Shown here piece by piece: positions 20,310 to 26,197 of a stretch of DNA of 26,197 bases. How positions within the stretch are numbered: position 1 is the first letter of the stretch; the number at the start of each line of letters is the position of its first letter. The position numbers and the translations under genes are program-made. The notes below the pieces were generated by a model, which had not been told where the DNA came from, ran no database searches, and saw only the letters and a program-made list of their open reading frames with translations. Source of the DNA: BS750m-G62 sp964577175 (GTDB taxonomy: Bacteria > Planctomycetota > Phycisphaerae > FEN-1346); assembly GCA_964577175.1 (NCBI GenBank), contig CAZNYC010000052.1, forward strand, positions 1 to 26,197, read 5' to 3'.

Positions 20310-22886
20310 ATGCCCCGCCACCGCACACGCCTGGCCGTCGCCCTCGTCTCGCTGGCCGTCATCGGGCTGGAACTGGTGCTGATGCGGTCGCTGTCGCTGC
20401 GGTACTGGCACCACTTCGCGTACCTCGTGATCAGCGTGGCGCTGCTGGGGTTCGGGGCGAGCGGGACGGTGCTGGCCCTGTTGTGGCGGGTGGTCGAGGG
20501 GTGGTGGCGGGAGTGGATGGCGGGGGCGGCCCTGCTGCTGGCCCTGTCGATCCCGCTCGCGCGGTGGGCCGCCCGGGCCGTCACGCTCGACGTCCAGTAC
20601 CTGGCGTGGGACCTGGGGCAGGCGGCGCAGGTGGGACTGCTGGAACTGCTCCTCTTCGTGCCGTTCCTCTTCGGCGGGGCGGTCATCGGCCTGGCCCTGA
20701 TGGACGAACCGGAGCGCGTGGGCGGGCACTATGCGGCCAACCTGGTGGGGTCCGGCCTCGGGGCGGTGGCGGCCGTCCTCCTCATGCACGTCCTCGCGAC
20801 CGAGCACCTCTTCATCGTGATGGCGGGGGCGGCCTTCCTGGCCGGCGCCGTCATCACGCCCTGGTACCGGGCGGGGGGTGTGGCGGCGGTGCTGCTGACC
20901 GCGGTCGCCCTCATCCACGTGTACGCCCTGGCGCCGCGGGACCCGCTCTTCTCCCCCTACAAGACGCTGCCGCAGACCCTCGCCATGCCCGGCACGGAGG
21001 TCATCTACCAGGACGAGGGGCCGCTCGGGCGGATCGACGTCGTGGACGGGCCGGCGCTGCATTACGGGCCGGGCCTGAGCCTGGCGTGGACGGACCCCCT
21101 GCCGCCGCACGTCCTCATGATCCTGGACGGCGACGCCGCCAGCGGCATCTACGACGTGGCCGACCGCGACGGGTGGCGATTTCTCGATTATACCACAAAG
21201 GCGGCGGCGTATCACCTCCGGCCGGTGATGAAGGAGGGGAGTGCTGAAAGATGTCATTCTGAGGAGCCCCGGCCGGCCGGGACGACGAAGAATCTTGCCG
21301 TGCGAACGGCGTCGAGGCGAGATTCTTCGGCCCTGCAAGCAGGGCCTCAGAATGACAGCATTACTGCGGCCGCCGACGTCCTCGTCGTCGGCGCGGGCGG
21401 CGGGGCGGACATCGGCCTGGCGCGGTATCACGGGGCGGAGCGCGTCGTTGCCCTCGAGATGAACCGCGACATCATCGAGGCGATGACGGGCCCGCTTGCC
21501 GGCCGCGGCGGCCGCATCTACCAGGCCCCCGGCGTGGACGTCGTCCCGCTGGAGGCCCGCGGGTACCTGGCCTCCACCGGCCGACCCTTCCGCCTCGTCC
21601 AGGTGCCGCCCGTCGAGGCGTTCGGGGCGTCCGGCGCCGGCCTCTACGCCGCCCAGGAGTCGTACCTGTACACGGTGGAAGCGGTCGGGGCGATGCTCGA
21701 CCACCTGGCCCCGGACGGCGTGGTGTGCCTGACCCGCTGGGTCCAGGAGCCGCCAAGGGACGGCCTCCGCCTCTTCGACACGGCCCGGGCGGCCCTGGAG
21801 CGGCGGGGCCTGGCGCCCGGCCCCCGCCTGGCGATGATCCGAAGTTGGGTCACCGTGACGGTGATGGCGAGCCGGCAGCCGCTGACGGAGTCCGAAACGG
21901 ACCGCCTCCGCGGGTTCTGCGCGTCCCGCCGGTTCGACCTGTGTTACCTGCCGGACCTGGAGGAGGACGAGGTGAACCGGTACCACGTGCTGGAGCGTCC
22001 GTATTTCGCGGAGGGGGCGGCGGCGCTGCTCTCGCCGCGGCGAGAGGCGTTCCTGGAGGCGTACCCGTTCGCCGTGGGGGCGGTGACCGACAATGCCCCG
22101 TACTTCTCGCATTTCCTGAAGTGGGGCCGGCTCGGGGAACTGGCCGAGCAACTCGGCCGCCGGGTCCGGGCGTACCTGGAGCGGGGGTACCTGATGCTCG
22201 CCGCGGCGCTGGTGCAGGCGGTGGGGCTGGCGATGGTGCTGATCCTGGTGCCGCTCGTGCCGCGGGCGGCCGGCCTGAGGGGCACGCCGGGCAAGGCGGC
22301 GTCGCTGGCGTACTTCCTCCTCATCGGCCTGGGGTTTCTGGCCCTGGAGATGGGATTCCTCCAGCGGTTCATCCTGTACCTGGCCCATCCGGTGTACTCG
22401 GCGGCGGTGGTGATCTCGGCGTTCCTCGTGTTCGGCGGGCTGGGGAGCCTGGTGAGCCGGACCTGGGGCGTGGGTCCGCGGCAGGTGGGGGTGAGCGCGG
22501 CCGCGGGCGTTGTCGTTCTGGGCGCGGTCTACCTCATGCATCTCGATGAGTGGCTTGCTGCAACGCAAGGGGAACCGATGGCCGCCCGGTTCCTCATCGC
22601 CGCGGGCTTCGTCGCCCCGCTCGCCTTCGCAATGGGGCATATGCTGCCGTCGGGGATGCGGCAGGTGGGATGGTCCGCGCCCACCGTCGTGCCGTGGGCG
22701 TGGGCCGTGAACGGCACCGCCTCGGTCATCGCGACCGTCGGGACGCCGCTGGCGGCGATGCACATCGGATTCCGGTGGGTGGGCCTCGTGGCCCTGGCCT
22801 GCTACGCGGCGGCGTGCTTCGTGGCGTGGCGCCTGCCGCAGCAGCAGCCTCGCAGTGAGGCGGGACCGGCAGCGTCGCCCTTTTAG
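20310..22886 (+). CDS. Large polytopic membrane protein with a spermidine-synthase-like SAM domain, carrying a repeat insertion
   Basis: The protein has 858 residues. Its plan is an N-terminal membrane block (about residues 8-205, six or more helices), a soluble SAM-dependent domain (about 228-630) and a C-terminal membrane block (about 645-840), as in the spermidine-synthase-like integral membrane family of Planctomycetota. SAM motif: VLVVGAGGGADIGLARYHG (357-375) with the acidic E383 after the next strand. Other landmarks are QESYLYTVEAVGAMLDHL and DNAPYFSHFL. No polyamine activity is shown for such fusions; the substrate is unknown. Residues 315-350 are encoded by a 106-bp palindromic element at 21252-21357, placed just before the SAM motif without a stop or frameshift. 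It starts 4 bp after pcm and is probably cotranscribed with it. Confidence 0.82.
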   Translation: MPRHRTRLAVALVSLAVIGLELVLMRSLSLRYWHHFAYLVISVALLGFGASGTVLALLWRVVEGWWREWMAGAALLLALSIPLARWAARAVTLDVQYLAWDLGQAAQVGLLELLLFVPFLFGGAVIGLALMDEPERVGGHYAANLVGSGLGAVAAVLLMHVLATEHLFIVMAGAAFLAGAVITPWYRAGGVAAVLLTAVALIHVYALAPRDPLFSPYKTLPQTLAMPGTEVIYQDEGPLGRIDVVDGPALHYGPGLSLAWTDPLPPHVLMILDGDAASGIYDVADRDGWRFLDYTTKAAAYHLRPVMKEGSAERCHSEEPRPAGTTKNLAVRTASRRDSSALQAGPQNDSITAAADVLVVGAGGGADIGLARYHGAERVVALEMNRDIIEAMTGPLAGRGGRIYQAPGVDVVPLEARGYLASTGRPFRLVQVPPVEAFGASGAGLYAAQESYLYTVEAVGAMLDHLAPDGVVCLTRWVQEPPRDGLRLFDTARAALERRGLAPGPRLAMIRSWVTVTVMASRQPLTESETDRLRGFCASRRFDLCYLPDLEEDEVNRYHVLERPYFAEGAAALLSPRREAFLEAYPFAVGAVTDNAPYFSHFLKWGRLGELAEQLGRRVRAYLERGYLMLAAALVQAVGLAMVLILVPLVPRAAGLRGTPGKAASLAYFLLIGLGFLALEMGFLQRFILYLAHPVYSAAVVISAFLVFGGLGSLVSRTWGVGPRQVGVSAAAGVVVLGAVYLMHLDEWLAATQGEPMAARFLIAAGFVAPLAFAMGHMLPSGMRQVGWSAPTVVPWAWAVNGTASVIATVGTPLAAMHIGFRWVGLVALACYAAACFVAWRLPQQQPRSEAGPAASPF
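21252..21357. repeat. TGTCATTC-ended palindromic element, copy 4, inside a coding sequence
   Basis: 106 bp with perfect 13-bp terminal inverted repeats (TGTCATTCTGAGG, CCTCAGAATGACA). Inner arms are CGAAGAATCTTGCC and GGCGAGATTCTTCG. It begins exactly at codon 315 and is read in frame as a Cys-His-Ser-Glu-Glu start and an Asn-Asp-Ser end. The right 42 bp are nearly identical to those of copy 3. Confidence 0.92.
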
Positions 22887-22912
22887 CCGCGACCCGGAGG
22901 GGAGCGCGCGGG
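22884..22912. repeat. Small TAGCCGCGA motif providing a stop codon
   Basis: TAGCCGCGACCCGGAGGGG followed by AGCGCGCGGG; its first three bases are the stop codon of the preceding gene. A related TAGCCGCGAGCGTTAGCGAG sequence forms the 3' end of resB (from 7102). The similarity is short, so membership of one family is tentative. Confidence 0.4.
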
Positions 22913-22932
22913 TTTAGGATGATAGCGTAAGT

Positions 22933-23315
22933 GGGCGGCGGGTCTCCGCACCCGCCGCGCCAACCCTGCAGGTGCCACGGTTTGCTCGTCAAACCGTGTT
23001 CTCCAATCAAGGGACACGGAGTGCCAAGCAATCCGTGGCACCCGGCGCCTCGCGCGGTGGGTACGGAGACCCGCCGCGCCAACCGTGAAGGTGCACGGTT
23101 TGCTTGTCAAACCGTGTTCTCCAATCAAGGGACACGGATTGCCAAGCAATCCGTGGCACCCGGCGCCTCGCGCGGTGGGTACGGAGACCCGCCGCGCCAA
23201 CCGTGAAGGTGCACGGTTTGCTTGTCAAACCGTGTTCTCCAATCAAGGGACACGGATTGCCAAGCAATCCGTGGCACCCGGCGCCTCGCGCGGTGGGTAC
23301 GGAGACCCACCGCGC
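22933..23315. repeat. Tandem composite array, period 118-119 bp
   Basis: The order is hairpin, compound palindrome, hairpin, palindrome, hairpin, palindrome, hairpin. The hairpins (GCGCGGTGGG-TACGGAGA-CCCGCCGCGC type) start near 22933, 23052, 23170 and 23288. Between them lies a compound palindrome with stems ACGGTTTG/CAAACCGT and ACGGATTGCC/GCAATCCGT, ending GTGGCACCC. The second and third units look identical over 118 bp, which points to recent duplication. The array nearly fills the 461-bp spacer 22887-23347 and ends 32 bp before the Gfo/Idh/MocA start. Open frames in it (for example 23104-23340) are artefacts of the repeat. Confidence 0.93.
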
Positions 23316-23347
23316 CACAGAGGAAACCCGTCGCCAAGGAGACTCCG

Positions 23348-24556
23348 ATGCTGCGCACCCGCCTGTCCCGCCGCACCTTCCTGAAGACGGCCGCCGCGGC
23401 CGCCGTCGCTGCCCCGTACATCGTGCCGCGGACGTCGTTCGGCGCCGGCGACCGCATCACGTCGGGCATCATCGGCCTGGGCGGACCGGCCGGCGGGGGC
23501 GGGGCCGGCACCCAACTGCTGGCTGTCTGCGACGTCCGCCAGGACAAACTCGACCGCCACAGGAACAACCCCAGCGTGGAGCAGTACCGCGACTTCCGCG
23601 AACTCCTCGAGCGCGACGACATCGACGCCGTCTTCATCGGCACGCCCGACCACTGGCACGCCATCCCGGCCATCGCCGCCGCCAACAAGGGCAAGGACAT
23701 CTACTGCGAGAAGCCGATGTCGCTGACCGTCCGCGAGGCCCGCGAGATGGTCAAGGCCGTCCGCCGCAACGGCGTGGTGTTCCAGACGGGCAGCCAGCAG
23801 CGGTCGGCGTACAACGGCAAGTTCCGGTTCGCGTGCGAGATGGTCCGGTCCGGACGCATCGGCGAACTCAAGAAGGTCCACGTGAACGTGGGCGGCCCGT
23901 CGCGGCACATCCCGACCGACCCCCAGCCGTGCCCGCCCGGCGTCGACTGGGACATGTGGCTCGGCCCGGCGCCGTGGCGGCCGTACAACGAGCGCGTGCT
24001 GAAGGGCTGGCGGGCGTTCCGCGAGTTCTCCGGCGGCGGCATGACCGACTGGGGACACCACCACTTCGACATCGTCCAGTGGGCCCTGGACATGGACCAC
24101 TCCGGCCCGCGGCACATCATCCCGCCGAACGGCAAGGACGTGAAGTACCTGACGTATATCTACGAGAACGGCGTGGAGGTGTACCACCGCGGGGCCACGG
24201 GCGCCCAGATCGAGTTCATCGGCACCGAGGGACGCGTCATGGTCGACCGCGGCACCCTGAAGACCGACCCGCCCCACATCATGGCCACGCCCATCGGGCC
24301 CGGCGAGGTCCGCCTGTACCGGGCGACCCGCGGCCACAAGGGCAACTGGGCCCACTGCATCCGCACGCGGCAGCGGCCCATCTGCGACGTGGCCATCGGC
24401 TGCCGCAGCGTCACGGTATGCCACCTCGGCAACATCGCGTACTGGCTGGAGCGCCCGCTGGAGTGGAACCCGGTGAAAGAGGACTTCGTGGGCGACCCGG
24501 AGGCGAGCCGGTGGCTCGACCGTCCCAAGCGCCCGCCGTGGCGGACGGTGATTTAA
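23348..24556 (+). CDS. Tat-exported Gfo/Idh/MocA family oxidoreductase
   Basis: The protein has 402 residues. Seen: a twin-arginine signal SRRTFLKTAAAAA (7-19); a Rossmann entry GIIGLGG (40-46) and LLAVCDV (57-63); DAVFIGTPDHWHAIPA (93-108); the family lysine in CEKPMSLT (120-127); GGMTDWGHHHFDIVQWALD with H237-H239 near the active site; and IEFIGTEGRVMVDRG. Secreted members in this phylum are taken to be NAD(P)-dependent sugar or glycoside oxidoreductases exported with bound cofactor; the substrate is unknown. Between GLGG and LLAVCDV there are only ten residues, mostly glycine (PAGGGGAGTQ), where relatives carry a longer segment with a helix, so cofactor binding may be altered. AAGGAG (23336-23341) fixes the ATG; the upstream open frame is repeat sequence. 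Confidence 0.9.
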   Translation: MLRTRLSRRTFLKTAAAAAVAAPYIVPRTSFGAGDRITSGIIGLGGPAGGGGAGTQLLAVCDVRQDKLDRHRNNPSVEQYRDFRELLERDDIDAVFIGTPDHWHAIPAIAAANKGKDIYCEKPMSLTVREAREMVKAVRRNGVVFQTGSQQRSAYNGKFRFACEMVRSGRIGELKKVHVNVGGPSRHIPTDPQPCPPGVDWDMWLGPAPWRPYNERVLKGWRAFREFSGGGMTDWGHHHFDIVQWALDMDHSGPRHIIPPNGKDVKYLTYIYENGVEVYHRGATGAQIEFIGTEGRVMVDRGTLKTDPPHIMATPIGPGEVRLYRATRGHKGNWAHCIRTRQRPICDVAIGCRSVTVCHLGNIAYWLERPLEWNPVKEDFVGDPEASRWLDRPKRPPWRTVI

Positions 24557-24567
24557 CGGCAAAGACT

Positions 24568-24602
24568 GTCATTGGTCACTGGTCATGTGTCATTTGTCCG
24601 TG
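24568..24602. repeat. Heptanucleotide repeat, five units (GTCATTG type)
   Basis: GTCATTG, GTCACTG, GTCATGT, GTCATTT and GTCCGTG are consecutive, the longest of the five heptad loci. It is followed after four bases by the GGGTGGCATGG palindrome. Confidence 0.8.
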
Positions 24603-24606
24603 CGCC

Positions 24607-24636
24607 GGGTGGCATGGTCACGCCGGCGTGACCATG
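24607..24636. repeat. GGGTGGCATGG element with a perfect 24-bp palindrome
   Basis: The first 17 bases equal 1136-1152. Arms CATGGTCACGCC and GGCGTGACCATG (24613-24636) form a perfect palindrome. The ATG that closes it is in frame with the downstream lyase but has no ribosome site. Confidence 0.8.
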
Positions 24637-24666
24637 TTTGCCCGATCGATCCGAAGGGAGGCCCCC

Positions 24667-25806
24667 CTGAACCGGTATCGACGCATCGGCGTGCTCGTGC
24701 TCTTCTTCCTGGCGACCGTTGCCGCGATGGTGCCGGCGACGGCGGCCGCGGCCGCGCAGAAGCCGGGGGCGGAACCTGCGCCCGTCTTCCTGGCGCCCCG
24801 GCGGGTGGCCGTCCTTCGGCAGCGGCTGCGCGAGGGCGCCGAGCCGCAGGCGGCGGCGTTCCGCGAGGTCCGCCAGGCCGCCGACGAGGCCCTTCGCCGC
24901 CCGCCCCGTCCGCCCGACCGCTGGTACGTGCCCGGGTACTACCGCGACGCCGAGGGCCACCGCCGGGCCAAGCGTCCGCTCATGGAAGATGCGAACGGGG
25001 CGTACGCGATGGCGCTGGTGGCGGCCATGGCGTCGGATGACGCCGCCCGTCCGTACCGCCGCCAGACCGCCGCGTATCTGAACGCGTGGGCGACGGGCAT
25101 CCGCGCGTTCAGCCGGGAGGACGATTCCACGCTCTCGTTCAGTTACCATTTCACACCGCTGATCCTGGCGGCGGACCTGCTGCGCCGCACCGGCGACTGG
25201 CCGGGGGCGGACCGGGCCGTCTTCGCCCGCTTCCTGCGCGAGAAGGCCCTGCCCATGAACACGATGGACCGGAAGAACAACTGGGGCAACTGGGGCCTCT
25301 CGATGGCCGTCGCCATCGCCGCCTACACCGGCGACGAGGCCCTCTTCCGGAAATGCGTGGACCGGTGGCGGTGGTTCATCGAGCACCAGGTGGCCGAGGA
25401 CGGGCACCTGCCGCACGAGGTCAACCGCAGCGGCGGCCGGCGGGGCCTGTGGTACACGAACTTCGCCCTCCTGCCGCAGACCATCGCCGCCGAAATCGCC
25501 GCCGTCCGCGGCACGGACGTGTACGCGTACGAGTCGCCGAGCGGTCGGACGCTGCGGCAGGCGTACCGGCGGGCCGCGGCCTGGATTCGCCGGCCGGAGA
25601 CGTTCCCCTACTGGAAGGGCGACGTGGACGACCTGCGCGGCGTGGACTACGTGGGGTACTTCGAGGTCCTGCTGCCGCGATGGCCGAACCCGGACGCCGC
25701 GGCGATGCTCGAGCGCATCCGTCCGGCGCGCATCCGCCATGGCGCCCCGTACCTGACGTTCACGCACGGCGGGCTGCCGCCGCAGACGCGAGGTGCGCCG
25801 GAATAG
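24667..25806 (+). CDS. Secreted alginate-lyase-family protein (PF05426-like)
   Basis: From the proposed CTG start the protein has 379 residues. Seen: a signal peptide (NRYRR, then IGVLVLFFLATVAAMV, cleavage near ATAAAA), PVFLAPRRVAVLRQRL, WYVPGYYRD, LMEDANGAYAMALVAAM, TMDRKNNWGNWGLSM (200-214) and LPHEVNRSGGRRGLWYTNFAL (seen at about 248-267, with R254 and Y263). The alpha-toroid layout matches the PL5-like alginate lyase domain. In the classical enzyme the first motif reads NNHSYW with a catalytic-site histidine, as I recall; here the position is W206, so the specificity or activity may differ. GGGAGG (24656-24661) lies six bases before CTG 24667; the in-frame ATG at 24634 is inside a palindrome. 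Similar proteins are often listed as alginate lyase domain proteins of unproven function. Confidence 0.78.
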   Translation: MNRYRRIGVLVLFFLATVAAMVPATAAAAAQKPGAEPAPVFLAPRRVAVLRQRLREGAEPQAAAFREVRQAADEALRRPPRPPDRWYVPGYYRDAEGHRRAKRPLMEDANGAYAMALVAAMASDDAARPYRRQTAAYLNAWATGIRAFSREDDSTLSFSYHFTPLILAADLLRRTGDWPGADRAVFARFLREKALPMNTMDRKNNWGNWGLSMAVAIAAYTGDEALFRKCVDRWRWFIEHQVAEDGHLPHEVNRSGGRRGLWYTNFALLPQTIAAEIAAVRGTDVYAYESPSGRTLRQAYRRAAAWIRRPETFPYWKGDVDDLRGVDYVGYFEVLLPRWPNPDAAAMLERIRPARIRHGAPYLTFTHGGLPPQTRGAPE

Positions 25807-25830
25807 AGCGGTTTAACCCTACAACGCTAA
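25806..25830. repeat. Second copy of the 25-bp motif, inverted
   Basis: It begins GAGCGGTTTAAC and ends ACAACGCTAA, is complementary to 12488-12512 at 22 of 25 positions, and starts on the last base of the lyase stop codon. Its right end overlaps the presumed target site of the MITE-like element. Confidence 0.5.
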
Positions 25831-25992
25831 GAGCCTATCCGAATCACCCTCTGGCTTCGGCCGGCTGCGGCGACCGCAGCCGGCGTCGGGCTGCATCGCC
25901 AACCCGGAGACGGGTTGCCTGCTTCGCCCTCCTTGCCTGCGGCCGCCTCGCTCGGCCTCGGGCCGACGAGGGATTATTCGGATAGGCTCTAA
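25827..25992. mobile_element. MITE-like element with GAGCCTATCCGAAT ends
   Basis: Inverted ends GAGCCTATCCGAAT (25831-25844) and ATTCGGATAGGCTC (25976-25989) enclose about 130 bp without a transposase. TAA is present on both outer sides, and CTAA if the last C of the right end is counted, which resembles the short YTAR or TNA target duplications of IS5-type elements. Inside is a strong stem, GCCGGCTGCGG/CCGCAGCCGGC. It is probably a non-autonomous derivative mobilised by a transposase encoded elsewhere. Confidence 0.75.
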
Positions 25993-26003
25993 GTCGGTGT
26001 TTT

Positions 26004-26073
26004 GCGCGGTAGGTCTGGAGTACCCACCGCGCTCGAACTCGCCGTTTGGCGAGCCGGCCGCGGAAGCGGCCGG
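26004..26073. repeat. Two hairpins after the MITE-like element
   Basis: GCGCGGTAGG/CCCACCGCGC type at 26004-26032 and CCGGCCGC-GGAA-GCGGCCGG at 26054-26073. With the flanking repeats they account for most of the 391 bp after the lyase gene; no gene is seen there. Confidence 0.7.
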
Positions 26074-26104
26074 TCATCCCCATCTGGCTTGGCACGTAAC
26101 ACGC

Positions 26105-26142
26105 CGGATGAAGGTACCCCGCTGCTCCCGCAGCGGGCTCGA
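26105..26142 (+). repeat. GGATGAAG-family palindromic repeat, intergenic copy
   Basis: 38 bp with the CGGATGAAG head, CCCCGCTGC/GCAGCGGG stem and GGGCTCGA tail, matching the copy inside hemA at 36 of 38 positions. Confidence 0.8.
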
Positions 26143-26144
26143 GC

Positions 26145-26197
26145 GGCATCGCGGCGAGCAATCGCGGCATCGCGGCGAGCAATCGCGGCACCGCGGC
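26145..26197. repeat. 21-bp tandem repeat running off the window
   Basis: Two full units beginning GGCATCGCGGCGAGCAATCG (26145 and 26166) and half of a third, cut by the window end. The total copy number is unknown. The reverse-strand frame through it (MPRLLAAMPRLLAAM) is a repeat artefact. Confidence 0.8.

Noticed and set aside
23104..23340. Long open frame upstream of the Gfo/Idh/MocA gene and its repeated reverse-strand counterparts
   Set aside because: Translation repeats with the 118-bp array, there is no ribosome site, and the frame only exists because the repeat lacks stops.
25844..26191. 115-codon reverse-strand protein at the window end
   Set aside because: It is assembled from the MITE-like element, hairpins and the 21-bp tandem repeat.

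Overview
The window is GC-rich bacterial DNA and most resembles a Planctomycetota genome, probably a metagenome-assembled one. The pointers are two secreted DUF1080 proteins, a Tat-exported Gfo/Idh/MocA oxidoreductase, an exported PQQ-like propeller protein, an exported PCMT and a large polytopic spermidine-synthase-like protein. The taxon is an inference. A run of 100 Ns flanked by an exact 55-bp repeat shows two contigs joined by a scaffolder.

Left part (1-7935): on the minus strand lie hemX, hemA, ahbC and ahbD, read right to left. They cover entry into tetrapyrrole synthesis (HemA) and the last two steps of the siroheme-dependent heme route (AhbC, AhbD). Divergent from them on the plus strand are resB and ccsA, the System II cytochrome c maturation pair. 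Heme synthesis and heme attachment therefore share one divergent control region of about 390 bp.

Middle (8402-14955): a small secreted DUF1080 protein, then a membrane histidine kinase, an NtrC-class sigma-54 activator and a TonB-dependent receptor. Between activator and receptor are a near-consensus sigma-54 promoter (12656-12671) and, about 130 bp upstream of the predicted start of transcription, a TGCACA-N5-TGTGCA dyad of the NtrC-site type. Together they suggest a complete local circuit controlling an outer-membrane receptor.

Right part (15487-25806): a lipoprotein of the AGE/cellobiose-epimerase family, a PQQ-like propeller protein translationally coupled to a second DUF1080 protein, an exported PCMT followed by a membrane protein with a SAM-binding spermidine-synthase-like domain, a Tat-exported Gfo/Idh/MocA protein and an alginate-lyase-family protein. 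Several fit extracytoplasmic handling of glycans.

The most striking property is the density of small repeats. Nearly every intergenic space holds elements from several families: about 18 short hairpins of 26-29 bp, four copies of a 102-112 bp palindromic element with TGTCATTC ends, 60-75 bp compound palindromes, degenerate heptanucleotide tandem repeats like cyanobacterial STRRs, a 118-bp tandem composite array, 21- and 22-bp tandem arrays and a 165-bp MITE-like element. Two have entered protein-coding genes without breaking the frame, one in hemA and one in the SAM-domain membrane protein, and heptad repeats encode the ends of at least four proteins. No tRNA, rRNA or CRISPR array was recognised.
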